A model generated the notes under the pieces. It made no database searches. It was given only the letters and a program-made list of their open reading frames with translations, and was not told the DNA's origin. Of a stretch of DNA of 64,000 nucleotides, positions 14,003 to 28,210 are shown piece after piece. How positions within the stretch are numbered: position 1 is the first letter of the stretch; each line of letters starts with the position of its first letter. The stretch is from Aphis gossypii (lineage: Eukaryota > Arthropoda > Insecta > Hemiptera > Aphididae): contig NC_065530.1 of the NCBI RefSeq assembly GCF_020184175.1, positions 40,029,260-40,093,259 of the forward strand. Direction: 5' to 3'. The translations under genes and the position numbers were made by a program.

Positions 14003-17000
14003 ATGGAAAGACAACGAGCAGAGTCGACGTTCACCATCATTTCAAAGGTCAAGAATTCGCCCAACGTGAACACTGTGGTGAAATGGCTGAGGTCCAACAA
14101 GTTACTCATATTGATCTTGGTATCGGTCGTATTCGGAGTGCTCCTGGGTGAGTGCGTGTTTATATAAACGATGGCCAGTGAGATGTAATATAATATACGT
14201 GTGGTTGTCCAATATTAGGTGCTTAAATTTCTGTAGGTAAATATAAGATTAATCGTATAGTATTCGTTGACAATTATTGTGCTTTTATTTTGTGTAAAAT
14301 CTTTGCACTCGATCAGAGTTTTCACGTCAAGTAGGTATAAAATCTTTACCTATATTGTTGTCACTTTTCTGTAGCGTCGATCCAAAATCCAGATTATAGG
14401 AAAGAATCTAAATTTAGTATAGATTATCATACGCCAACTACCTACTACATAATATTATATCATATATACCTACATGACGTATTTTCATAAATTCTAGTAT
14501 AAATACTTGAGTATTGAAACTTGATAAATGTACTTTTACTTAAAGATAAAATATGTCTATAATAAATCATTAAATGTATTAATCGATCTAAAAATTACCC
14601 AAAATAATTTATGTAACACATTAAACACAATATATGTTTTTGATTGGACATAATTTTAATATTTTCTACTAATTGATACAGATTATACAATATTATTATA
14701 ATATTATAATATTATTATTATTATTACAATATTATTAGATTATTATTATTGTAGTACATTTGTAATACCTATTATACTATTTATATTTTATTACACGATC
14801 CCTATATAGTTATTTATACTTATTGAATCGAGTTCATTAAACTTACGTTTGACTAAAGATAACAATAAGCGCCAACATACAACAATGAAATATTTAAAAT
14901 TATTAATTCGCACGAAGAAATTAAATCACTTCAAACCAACTAAATAGTCAAAAATTCACCAAAAATCTTTGTGTACATCTATGTTATAATAGGTAACTAT
15001 AGTGTATACTGTATGATACTGTATAGGTACCCAGCCACCCAGGGATAGATTTTGAGGAGTAATAATAAATTGGCTGCAGACTACAGAGTACAGGTGATGA
15101 CCTATTCATAGTTTATTCGGTATCCCCGCAATATATTCCGCTCAAGCGTAACAATATTAGTACATTCGATCCTGTGTTTACATATAAAATAAATATTAGC
15201 TCATATTTATCTAACATAGTCGCTACACTAGACAAATTGTCCACGGGAATTTAAAATCATTAATAAATACATATTATACCTAAATTACTTTCATAATTAT
15301 GCATATAATAAATAGGATAATATTACCAAATGACAATAATTTTATTATTTTAGTTTTTAGACTAAAACTAATACTAATTACTTTTTTTTATAAATATATT
15401 AGATTTATTAAATAAAATTTAAATTACAAGTTTGTTTATAAATAGAAACAATTTGAGTAAAAAGAATGATGTAGACTACTATGTTGATGTTGACAATAGT
15501 TGTCAATAGATGTATCAATAGTTTAATTTGAATATATACTTGAAATATTAAATTAAAACTACAATCTTTTCGAAAATACCGAATGATAACACTCAAAATC
15601 AATGATGAATTGATCATTTCAAATTTATAACAAATTATAAATTTCACTATTCTGTGTCGAGAAGAGTGAAGTGAACAATTAACAAATACCTGATATCTAT
15701 AATCAATATGTACACCTATATTAATCCTGCCTAGTATTTTTTTAAACGTGTGCCTAATTCTTAAACGTTATCAGTTATTATTAACATAATAATATAGTAT
15801 TACATACTCAAAAAAAAAACATAAAATATTTGTAAACGTATTTAATTGTGTTATAGATAATATGATTTATTTAACAATAATCATTTAGGTGAGATAATAT
15901 GTACAATTGACGTGGGCGTAGAATCATGCATACCATGCGAGTACTTATAGGTACATATTAATCACAATACCAATACTATAACAGTATTATACGTACTATC
16001 TAAGCTAAAGGAAATGCAAATGTACCAAACTCGTAACCTTGAAATCACTCAAGGTCAATAATTCTATATTTTTTTGAAGAAACAAAGAATGTATATTTTT
16101 TATTTAATAGAGAGAATACTCATATTATGTATACATAAGTAGCCAACATATTCTTGTATAAAAAAAGTTGAAGTTAGTAGTTGGTACTGTTTTTCCAAAA
16201 AAATTATTTTTTTTATTTTATTTACTTTATATATTTTACGATATGAGCCTTTTTTTTATATAGATATAAGTTGTTTTGATGTTAGATGTAAGTGTTATGA
16301 ACACTTAATATTATTTTAAATTTTTAGTTTAATTATAAACCAAAGTAGGATGATTACATTTGTCTTTGTATTTTTAAATTCATTTTTGAAATAATAATTA
16401 TAAATTCAAAATATTACAATGAAAATTCTTAGTTAAAGAATGATAGGCGTTAAATTCCAAATCGAACTATGTAGAACTACTTTTATGATTAATAATTATT
16501 TATTTACTACTTAAAAATAAAATATACACATACATGTATGACATATTTCTTTGTATAGTATATAACATCATTGTTTATAACTCTCCATCTCTATACATCC
16601 AAATCTAAAACAATACTTATTAATACATCGAAATAATGATAAAAATAGATAATTGTATTTGATTAATTTCCATCTATACATAACAATCAAAATATTCATT
16701 GTTTTATTTTTTACTTAAAAAATATATAAGGTTCATAATGTACAAGGTATTAAATTTTAACATATTTTTTGTTTTTTTTTTATTGTTATTTTTATTCCAC
16801 TTGCAATTGCTGTATAAGTGTATAACTAACGCCATAATGAAAGTTGTATTAAAAATATACATATTGATAAAGTTGTTTTTACTTTTTAATCCTTTTTGCA
16901 AAATAAAAATTAATCAGTAATATGAAAATAAATAATACCTATTAACTAGTAAGTACGATTTTTTTTTTATCAAATTAATAATTATAAATGCAACCAATTA

Positions 17001-20000
17001 AAATATTATTTTGACCTATGTTTATGAGAATCATTTTTATCCGGCAATTATTTTTTTACCATAATTCCATAATTAGGTTTCATAATATATTATAGTTTTT
17101 ATCAACAATTAAAAGGCACTTATTTATCATTTAATAATGCGCTATTTTTTATAATATTATGTAACTTATACTTCATTATAATATTTATAAATATAATTTT
17201 AAAATTACAACAATAATAATTTATCATGATTTCTAAAAAACATGATACAAAGTGTTAAATTAATTTTACACCTATAACAATTTACAATATGATATATTTT
17301 AAAACAAATTTTGAATTAAAATTTAACTAAAAACTTTTATATTCTACATTTTAGAATCTTGATGTAAATTAATGTATTAGAATACTTACAATGCAGTTTA
17401 TTGTTTTATTAATAATACCAAATTATAATTCATTCAATGTATTTGATTTCAGGATTGACATTAAGACCGTTGAATCTTAGCAGTGACACAATCACTCTAA
17501 TTTCATATCCCGGTGACCTTTTCTTGAGGACTCTTAAGTTGATGGTGTTACCATTCATTATATCATGTTTAATTATAGGTAAGCGTAATTTTTTTATTCA
17601 TATTTCAATGGTGTGTATGAATCAATGAATGAATTGGCTAATTATAATTATAATTATAATTATTAAGTAATCGATTATTAAAAACGAATGAGGGATGATA
17701 ACTCAAAATCAAAATTAAAAATCAACTTAGGACGCATACAAATACATTTCGTAAACATAAAACGTTTTCAGTTTAATTAGTTTTATTATGTTCAAACCGT
17801 TCTGTATGTAAAAATGATTTTTTATCAATATTTTTCTCACTAAATTTACTCATATAATTTATATTTATAGTTACACGATGACTGCAAAGTCCTTTGAAAC
17901 AGCAGAAAATTTTAGTATGAGACATAGGTGGAGTTTGGAATCTATTAATTTGTGAATAGTAAATCAATCATATTTTATGTGTTATTAAAACTAATAGATA
18001 GGTTATATTTACAATTTTATATAATTTATATAATTTCATATAAAATTTTATTTTTTAATTCTACTATAGCCTTATAAGACTTTGTAATTATAGAAAAAAA
18101 TCCATTTCAGACATATAGAATTTGTATTTAATTTAATTATTTACCTAATACCTACATAATATATTTTTTCATTAATTTTTATGGATATGTAATATTGTAA
18201 TAATTATAGTAATAATACTTTGTGATTGAACCGTTTAAAAAAAAAATAATAAATCATTCGTATCATTTAGTATTTTGAATATTTTCCCTTTAAAATAAAT
18301 TTTTTAAACTGGATTATTAAAGAATATTTTAACCTAAATTTACCTATACTAACCATTTTTAAATTAGGAATGTTGTTTTAAGTATTTAAGTGTTTATTTA
18401 ACATACAAACACTTTTTACTAAGAATCCTAAAATATTTCTTATATAATTTAAGGACGTCAAAAAAACAACAATTGTGAAAGAATTATGTGTTTAGTACTT
18501 TTTTACTTAAGTTGAGTATTCAACCTACCAATATTCAGTGGCGGTTTTGATCTAACTTCGAGTGGAAGGGCAATCTCCAACATCGCCCTCCATAAAAACC
18601 GCCACTGCCAATATTTCACCTTAAATACTATACAATGTACAAAATAAACTTTAATAAATTATATACTAATATATTAATTATATTAATGTACACGAAATTA
18701 CATAATTTATAAATTATAAGTGTATCCGTATTAACTATATACAATACATCATTAACGAACTTTTTTTTCAGGTGCTGCTAATTTGGACATAAGCAAAAAC
18801 GGCAATGTTGCAGTCCGAACAATCGTGTATTTTGTCCTTACGTCTGTATTTAATGTCTGCTTAGGGTTAACGCTCGGTCTGCTCGTTCATCCTGGCAGTC
18901 CAGATTTAAGGTTGACAAATACCACGTCGTTTTCAGGGCCTAAAAAAATGAATGTTATGGATGGATTTTTAGATATGGGAAAGTAAGTAAAATATTTCTA
19001 TTACCAATTTATTCGTTTGACGTGACAATTAATAATTCAAATGTGGTCAATGACTAGCATTTTAATTCTAATTAATCAAACTATATTATAGATATTACAA
19101 TAAACATTTAAAAATAATCTTGACTATTAATATATTATAAATATAATTAGTACTATTTTTAGTTTTTAATCTACTTTGTAATTTTCTTTTTTTCAGGAAT
19201 TTATTGCCAGAAAATTTGTTTCAAGCTACAATTCAACAAGTAAGAAATAAATATTAAATACTATTCAATATTTTGTATAATACTATATAAATATTAATAT
19301 TTTCAAAAGAACTGTAACTGCTCATTGCGCAGTACTCTTACTTCAAAGTAATATTTTATTAATTTTTTCCCAAATTTAACAATCACAATCAATAATAGAA
19401 AATATGAGTACTTTTTAAATCACCTTTGAAACGCATACGATTTGTTGTCTTGAGAAATAATAAAATAAGAAAGTATATAAATATAACTGTTATTACTTTT
19501 TTTATTAAAAATTGCTAAACATCACCTTCGCCAATTATGATTTTACCTAATATATATAATAATATAGTTAATTTATAATATATTGACAATTGTGAATATT
19601 TTTCAGACATTGACCGAATATGAGACCGTTATGAGTTTAAATAACACCAAAACATTGAAAAAAGTCGTAAAATACAAGTAATAATACAACGTTATTTATA
19701 ATATTACATTTAAAATTAAGTATAAATAGTATTGAATAATAAAATTACCACAATTTTCGTCTTTGTTCAATATATCTAGGTGTATTTTATACTATAATCG
19801 ATTTTATAGCTTATACACACACACACATGCATATATTATATTTAAATCTTCAGCCACTGCGCCAGAAGCAGCTATTTGGCAATTCGTTTTGAAGAAAATA
19901 AAAAATAAAAATGTGACATTTTTAAACCATTTGCAGGGACGGTACAAATACATTGGGCATAATATTCTTTTGTCTGATTTTCGGAACCGTACTGGGCACG

Positions 20001-20148
20001 ATGGGTGAACGTAAGAAACCCGTTTTGAACTTCTTCACAGTCACCTACGAAGTAATGCAAAAGATACTCACCGGAGTGATTTGGTAAATTTTATACTCAG
20101 CTTGCATGCGTCTAACAAAATCTACATAACTATTCACATATAAACAAA

Positions 20149-20187
<39 letters not shown>

Positions 20188-23100
20188 ACATGGTTTATTC
20201 AATATTCATCGTCAGGGCGATGGAAGATACACCTATAATCGGCATCCATGTATACCGAATTATAGAATAAATAACAAAATATTATATTGTTGCACGTACA
20301 CCCAGTAACCTCTATTACAGAACGTATCTATAGGTTTACGCCCATTGGAGTGGCCAGCGTCATATGCGGGAAGATCATCACACTGGCCGATCTCACCACC
20401 ACGTTGGTCCAGCTCAGCTTATTCATCGTAACGACAGTTGGCGGTTTCCTATTCTATCAGCTGATAGTTATACAAATCATTTATTTTGTAATAGTGAAGA
20501 AGTCTCCGTGGCCGTACTACGTGTCACTGGGACCCGCTCTAGCCACCGCGTTTGCCACTGCTTCCAAGTAAGACTATTATTTTCGTTGGTCAATAACTAT
20601 AATACTATTAATCAAATATCATCCCATGAAATGTATACAAATATAAATATAGAACTCGCGACAATTTAAGAATAATACGTAATAACTAGGTATTGCAGTA
20701 TTCATTTTTGCAAAATATGACTGCGTATATTATGCACAACCTAAACGCTGAATCTATACTACCATTACTACCTACGCATACGCTTAAAAGATCATGAAAG
20801 GAAAAAATACAAAAAATTCTTAATCATGAAAAACAAAAGTCCAAACTAAACTTGTCTACAACTTTTTGTTGACTAGTCATTTGAAGTTAGCGTGTGACAC
20901 CATGACGTCATAGAATCTATTCGATCTATATAGAATGTATAATGTATATACAACGAAAACCAAATTTTCGTCAAACAAATAAAAATGATTTAATTCCTAT
21001 ATTGAACGTTATAATAGTAGGATTCGGATTTATATGCATTAAAAATTTATGAAATACATTTTTTTTAAATATACAGTAGAATAAACTTGTAAAAACCATG
21101 TTTTATAGAGAAAAAAAGTAAGTATGATTTTAATACCAAATTAATATAAAACAAGTATAACAATGTTTATTTATTTATTTATTATGTAATCATAATTTCT
21201 GAAAAATAATATGAAAATTATAGTAAAATGTAGAAAAAATAATACTATAGGTATCAAACAACAATTGTGTAAGTAGGCTTTGAATTTATTTATTTTAAAA
21301 TTATATTTTCTAAATTTTCAGTCTTTAAAAAAAATAATTCTTATTTTCTCGAAATTATATGTATAATTTTATTCAAGTTGTAAAATAGTGCAATTTATCA
21401 TTAAAAAAAAAAACCAAATTTGACCTTAAAACTGTAAAATCTGCAATATAAATAGAATACACTAATATTCTCTAAAATTGCTCATAATTTTAATTACACA
21501 TTCATGAAACTTATTTTATAAGCAAAATTATTTTTAAACATATTTTGTGCTTACTTAGCAGTTAATACAAGTACGGCTGACTACTAAAACTATGCAAAAG
21601 CTACTTTATGACTGATAATTATAAGTTATAAATTATAAGTGTATTGTACCCACACTATAGGTATTCTGTACGAGTACATACACATTTCAGTTACATATAC
21701 ATTATACACATTAATACAATCATAACTCTACACTTTTCATTTGTATTATAGACTACAGATGCTAACTACTAAATACATCATAGTAATCTTGTTTCTTAAA
21801 AATTAATAAATAAATTATATTAATCGTTCATAAATAAGATTAATAATGATAAGTGATGACTCATGAATGAACAGTGAAAACTAAATTATACTTCAAAAAT
21901 TCATAAATCATAATGTATCTAACTTTCAAATATTTAACCTACGTGTTATTATCTTATTGATATTATTATATTATGATTTCAAGTTTTAAAAATTGTAATT
22001 TAATTTATAATATAACGTTTTATCTTAGGTCAGCATCTCTTCCAATAACATTTAAAGTGTTGGACGAAAAATTAAAGATGAATCCAAAAATCACAAAATT
22101 TGTCCTTCCAATCGGTACAATCAATATGGACGGTTCAGCTCTGTACCTAAGTGTAGCACTATTATTCTTGGCACAAATCAATAATTTGCAACTAGGCATT
22201 GGAGAAATTTTCACAATCGGGTATGCTATTAAAGGTTTCTACGATATGTATAATACAACCTTATATAATACGTATCGAATTACACGTTATTCGATACTCA
22301 ACCATTTTGTTTTTCGCCTTTTTTATAAACAGTTCAATAACATTATGTATAAACGACATTGTTTAATAGTTAACACCGATACACTACAAATGATAATATT
22401 TTAAATTAATAAAAAAAAAAAAAACAATGGTTCTAAAACCAATAATAAACATACATTATCATATAATCTATCCTGTGTAGATTAAAATATTCTATAAGAT
22501 TAAGCTTTATCGGAAATAACTACCATTACTTACTAGTTACTTAGTAGGTAATACATAGTGAGTGTATAAAGAAATTCATTCAAACTTAACGCTAATGTCG
22601 ACTGTATATAACGAGTGTGATTCGCCAAGTATGTTTTCCCACTTTCATTATATAAGTAAAAAAAAAAAAATATTTAAATACCAATTTTTGGAATTTTCAA
22701 TTTTTTATAAAGACCATAATATTTTCAAAAATGTAGATTTTCATACCATTAAAAGTGTTCTGTACTACTGTAGCAATAAAACTCAATTATATGCTTGTCT
22801 CTCGCAAATCAGTAATTTATTATTTTGGTGGCAATCGACTGCAGGTTAGCTTGCACAGCTGCAAGTATGTCTTCGGCTGCTATTCCGTCGGCCGCTATCG
22901 TCTTGGTAGTAATGCTGTGCAGCGTCATCAACATACCCACCGAAGACGTATCTCTTTTGTTTGCTGTTGATTGGCTAGTGTGAGTATCCTATACAAAATC
23001 ATGACACGCAGATACGTATCTATGCACCTAGTACCTTTATATAATACATAAATGTAGAATACACGTATTTTACAAAAAAATTCATTATTTATAATACTAA

Positions 23101-26026
23101 TATATATATTTTAAATATATATCGCAAAACAGGGACAGGTTCAGGACTACGAATAACTTAATCGGAGATTGTTACACAGTGGCCATCGTTCAACATTTAT
23201 CTAAAGAGGAATTAGAACAGGTAATACATAAATATAAATACAATTATATTATAATATTTATTATAAATCACGATTTGTCGGTTGAACTTGATTTCGAAGT
23301 CATAGTCTTTTGAAATTCGCCAATTCTATATTTATTAATTATTACTTATACGTTATCATTGTATTCAGAACAAATTTACCTAGCACCTATATGACGATAG
23401 TGCTACCTACTATGGTTTTTCTGTTTTCATAGCAAATCTATAGAGATCCTCGTATTCACCAACGCGTAGCAGTAGTTACTGCCGCCCCTCGACATTGCGT
23501 TATAAGATAACCACAAATTTTAACTCGTATATATCTGCCTATTTATTTTCTTCAATGAGAAAAAAAATTTCACGATAAAGTGCATTTGTTCAGAACACAA
23601 TGATAACAAACATAAAAAATTCCGAATTGATGAAATATCATAAGAATACAAGTAGGTAGGTACAGCTTTAAAAATAATTTTAATTAATAAATAATAATAT
23701 CATTTTCACCACATTTTAATTTAATTGTTTAATTTAAAATAATCAATCTAAAATTCAAGTTTACAAGCTAATAAACAATTTTAAATTTTAATTTTAATAC
23801 CTATAATGTCCTCATTTAAGAGCGTCATTACTCATTATAGACAACTTAGTAAATAATATTGAATTATTTAAAAATAATTCAATATGGGTCTACCATAAAT
23901 AATTGCATAGTAGGTAGTTTATTAAGTTTATAAATATGATTGTGTATAAACGAAAAATTGTATTTCCCTTTTCCATTAGTCAGCGACATTTTTTAAGTAA
24001 GGCCTAAGATGTATTTATTGATATTTACCGTGGATTATGGATATTTTTGCGGTAACTAAGCCTCTTTTATCCCTCACTCCCACCCATCCCTCTTAAATAC
24101 GCATATGCGTTAATTTAATATACCTTAATGGTATACTATACACAATAGTAAATAGAACCAGGAACATAAAGTGATACTATGTGTATTATGTGATATAACA
24201 TATAGTTTTGTGCACAAGTATTATACACTAATTATGTAGATATATTATGTACATAAATTAAAGTTAATCCGACTATCACATTTCAGATATTCATTACGAT
24301 TTATAAATCAGCGAATAGGTATTGTACGTGTATTCCCATTGTATAATATCATGACTAATACGTATACCGATGACTATATTTTATTTACATCAATGACATC
24401 CTATATAATAGGTACTTGGCTGTTCGCCAATCAGAAAAACAGTGAAAATTCACAACTCCAAACACGAGGAGGTTTTGTCCGACTCGATACAGTATAATTA
24501 TTATGGTTTGTAGCCTCGGAGGTGTAACGTCATTGCTCGTTATTATACTCGTTATTAAAATGTATAATATCAGCACGGCGCATAGCATATATAAACGGAC
24601 GTATGCCCTGTGATAGTGGCGGTTATGCAATCTAGCGAAACAAAATAAATAATAATAATGAATAATATCCATTTTCTTGTTTATCGAAAAATATGATAAT
24701 AAATAATATAACTAATACTATATCATCGTATATGTATAGCCATACATATATAGGTAGTAAGTAGGTACAAGTGTACAGCAAACAATCGGACGGCTCTCAA
24801 AAAAAAATATTTTCACAAACGCCCTTGCAGGTTGGTTTGAATAATCGATTAGTAATACACTTTGATATTTAATTAGATACGCACAATACTGTTTGATATA
24901 CCAATAGTAAATACTATTATTATGTACTGTGTGTGTATGAATACAATCGACACTCGATAGTCGGTAGTAACTACTTACTACATAAATGTCGCGAGCAAAT
25001 TTTAATAATAAGTACGTTCTACGCATCATAATATCTTTAAAGTGTCTATTGAATAATATCAGCCATAGTTAATCCGCCTACTACGCCACATTAATATTTT
25101 CAATAAAAAATTACTGATTTCCGCAATTTTTTTTGTATTTTAAATAACCTATAAATGATATTATTATAATAGTATACTTGCTATATATACCTCGCCGTCC
25201 ATGTGTCGTATAATTATTTTCGTTTTTTATTATTATCTTAAACGTATGCATTTCTATATATTTTGCTACAATGTTACAATAATACTGTAATGTCTGCATA
25301 GAACGATACCTAATTTAAATGAACTTAATAGTTATCTTTAACATATACTATAATAATGATTTTTGTCTTTTGATGCATATAATATGATACATACACGAAT
25401 AAAACGTATTGTAATAACAAGTTAAGTGGACGACGTGTGTTTCTCCGTCTTATACTCGTACGACATAGTAAATTTTCGTTTACCGGTTTCAATATAGTGT
25501 GCTTCTAGTTTTAATATTAGAGGGAATTAACCTATTATCCAACTTTTAGATAAGAACATTATCTGAATACTTTTCATACGCATAAATCACTTAAAAATTA
25601 AAATATCGCAAAAAACTAACGAGAGAACACAGATAATGTTTTTACCTAAAAGTTTGATAATAGCTGGTTAGTGAAACCGGTAAACGAAAAAATTCACTAC
25701 GTCGTACATGAGTATGACGGAGACGATTCATGCAGACGCGATGTCCTTAAAAAGCATACGGCGACCAGAAAAAATACGTTTTGCGTATTAATGAAATTAT
25801 CTGAAACATATTTATTGCTTTATAAAAATAAATATAATATATAAACTATACCGTACTTGTTCCTATTGCTTAACAGATTTTTAATTTAAATGTTTCCTAC
25901 TCTCAACAGGACGACGATTTAAGTGAGAAAGAAGTCGAAGAAGTACATGTCAACGGCACGTTTGTTATGCAAGAACAAGAACAAAACGCACACACAAATC
26001 AGAGTTTTACCAACACTCCAGTATAA
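14003..26026 (+). CDS. Excitatory amino-acid transporter (EAAT, SLC1/DAACS family)
   Basis: Predicted sodium-coupled glutamate/aspartate symporter of the plasma membrane. Coding exons: 14003-14147, 17453-17578, 18772-18982, 19197-19239, 19607-19677, 19937-20083, 20334-20567, 22029-22220, 22845-22979, 23133-23220, 25910-26026. They give 1509 nt, 502 residues plus stop, usual for the family. Family landmarks: TLRPLNL after TM1; an extracellular loop with sequons at N140 and N187; HP1 S325-K-S-A-S-L-P; TM7 N358-M-D-G-S; HP2 around 395-407; and TM8 D436-R-F-R-T-T-N-N-L-I-G-D. By homology to Glt(Ph), the TM8 residues D436, R439, T440, N443 and D447 that bind substrate and sodium are all kept. R439 argues for an acidic rather than neutral substrate. 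HP1, TM7 and HP2 deviate from other EAATs. The start is the first Met after a poly-T/ACAG acceptor, so at least one upstream exon exists. Intron 4 follows a 43-nt micro-exon. Confidence 0.93.
14148..17452 (+). other. EAAT intron after the first conserved coding exon
   Basis: GTGAGT donor and TTTCAG acceptor. It is AT-rich, with ATT/TAT runs around 14690-14745 and poly-A/T tracts. I see no nested gene or recognisable transposon. Confidence 0.7.
18536..18607. mobile_element. 72-bp hAT-type MITE with 8-bp target-site duplication
   Basis: The element begins CAGTGGCGGTTTT and ends AAAACCGCCACTG, an exact 13-bp terminal inverted repeat. It is flanked on both sides by the same 8 bases, CCAATATT (18528-18535 and 18608-18615). 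An 8-bp duplication and a CAGTGGCG terminus fit the hAT superfamily. It lies in the EAAT intron between 17579 and 18771, away from both splice sites. Confidence 0.85.
20150..20186. repeat. (CA)n microsatellite
   Basis: An almost pure run of CA dinucleotides of about 36 bp, followed by CCCACA, in the EAAT intron between 20084 and 20333. Confidence 0.9.
20568..22028 (+). other. EAAT intron splitting the HP1 gate codon
   Basis: The intron (GTAAGA donor, CTTAG acceptor) interrupts the codon for K326 in hairpin 1, between AA and G. I see no gene or clear transposon inside; the sequence is AT-rich filler. Confidence 0.7.
23221..25909 (+). other. Last EAAT intron
   Basis: GTAATA donor and CAACAG acceptor, separating TM8 from the hydrophilic C-terminal tail. 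It contains the MITE at 25442-25723. Frames on the - strand near 24385-25029 show no homology I can recognise. Confidence 0.7.
25442..25723. mobile_element. MITE with long imperfect terminal inverted repeats
   Basis: The left end starts TCTCCGTC and the right end finishes GACGGAGA. Further in, the arms match imperfectly over about 55 bp: TACTCGTACGACATAGTAAA on the left pairs with the right arm, and both arms carry the words TTTTCGTTTACCGGTTTCA. A second matching patch (AACTTTTAG then AACATTATCTG) lies deeper. The centre is short and non-coding. No clear target duplication was found. Confidence 0.65.
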
Positions 26027-28210
26027 AGTATAATATATTATTAATTTTATTTATAATATATGCAACGACTGCGAAGAGTTTCCAGCATTATATTTATATA
26101 AAATGTATATTATGTACAACACAGGCTGTTAAATATTGTACTTGCTGCAGACGACAATTCATCATATATTATGACTCTAACGTATTATTATTATTATAAG
26201 TAGTATTAGTTTCTTTCTTATTTTTATTATTATTCTTCCATGTTCGTACGACCATTTAAACCGCGTACCCATTTTTTTCATGATTTTTTTTTTAAGAAAG
26301 CGCGATGGTAAAATCTAAATTGTCTAAAAGTCATTTGTAAATAAAATAATCATTCGACGTAGATGTGGATATTGTGACAATCGAAAATTGAAACAGTCGA
26401 ATAGTTTATGCGGGTGTCTATATACGAGACTATACAGTATATACAGAAGGTAACATCGGATATTTTTGAATTTAAATTGACGGTTCAATATTCAAATACG
26501 GCACATTTCTAGTAGTTTTCTTGTTTTACTCTCTTGCTTTTTATATTTACTACAAAACTCTGTAAGACTCGTGAACGCAAACTAAAAAAACGGATGGCAA
26601 TTTTATTGCATCGTATTTTATGCTATTTTAGCCTTTGTGGCTAATAATATTATCATATATCCTGCTTAGACCTGTCACACGATCAATACCTCATTGTCGA
26701 TGATTAATATAATCGTTTTTAAAATTTATTTAAGTATATCACCTCGTTTATATTGTAAGAGTAAACGAGAACACTTTCATTGTTTTGTCATTTATATATT
26801 CGAGAAATTATTAGTATTAATTGTACAATTAGTACAACATTTAAACGACCTAAAACTGTTTAAAACATTTTATGTTACCCTCGTCGTGCTCTCTTGAAAT
26901 TATTATTAGATATAGTTATTTGTGTTTTTTATCATGTCAGTATATGTTACTATAATATAATATAATACCTATCAAATAGTATGTATACCTACCTGCCATA
27001 TGTTCATTATTCATAATTTAATTAATTTTATGCATTTATATACAAAATTATAATATACATATAAACATTTATAGTTATTGAATTATTATCGTTTTAGTAT
27101 TTATATGTATGAGTTATACTTACTTCTTTCAATATTTAAACGACAAAAGTCACAACTGTATATCATCCAATTTGAGTTGGTACCTAAATGTTATATTATT
27201 ATAATTATTTTCATCGTGTGTATATACATTATAATTCAATAATAAAAAGCCATCGAGAACAAAAAAAAAAAACACTCAATCGGACGTCAAAAAGGCCATC
27301 GATATGAATCTACTGTCCCGGTGTCGTCGGGAGTCGAGACTGTATGCGACCGACTATAATACCACCAAGACTCAGGAAAATACAAAGTGAACTTCCATTT
27401 CTTACCGGTCGTGTTGATTTTAGAGAAAAACGGTAAAACACCGTGTCTCACCACTCTCACATTATAGGTACATACGAATACTTTTTAGCCAAAATTCCGA
27501 ATTAAACTATACATTTTGTATTTCTCCAGAAAAATTAATTCAAATTTTCACTGAAATATTTTCGAAATAACGAAACGGAACTCAAACGTTCGAATAATTG
27601 AAATTTTATAGAAAAATTATTATTCAAAACGCGGCAGTATAAAAATAAAAAGTATATTAATAAACTATTATACACATACAGGCTCACGTCAAGCTTAAAA
27701 TTATGATCTAACATTGGTAAGCAAGTAATTATTAAACAACAATTATAATTCCAAACGATTTGTTAAAAATACTTAAATGAACAGTGTACCTATCAGTGTA
27801 ATGAGTGAGGTACGTCGTACGTGGTGGCACACAGCTTTATTGACTATTGAGTACAATGTTATTTACAGTGCTATAGCTGCAAACACGTATCACCAAAAAT
27901 TGACATTTGACTACACACGTGCATACCTAATATTATAACTTATAATATTTATAAAATAAATACATAATATGTCGAAAAATGTGTTCAATCGGTTTGCGAT
28001 AGGTATAGTTGAAAGGTTAATTTTCTTTCCCTTTTGATATTATACATAGATATCAACTATCAAATAACTTAAATTGATGAATGTTATCGAATCGTACCTA
28101 ATGTACCTACATACGAAATTACATCACAGAAAGAAATATAATAGAGTTTAATTATTACAAATCCTAATCCTAGATATTATAAATCGTCAAAATAGTAATT
28201 AACAATTAAC

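Noticed and set aside
24385..25029. Two open frames (95 and 103 codons) on the - strand inside the last EAAT intron
   Set aside because: No family resemblance, biased composition, and no supporting splice or start context.
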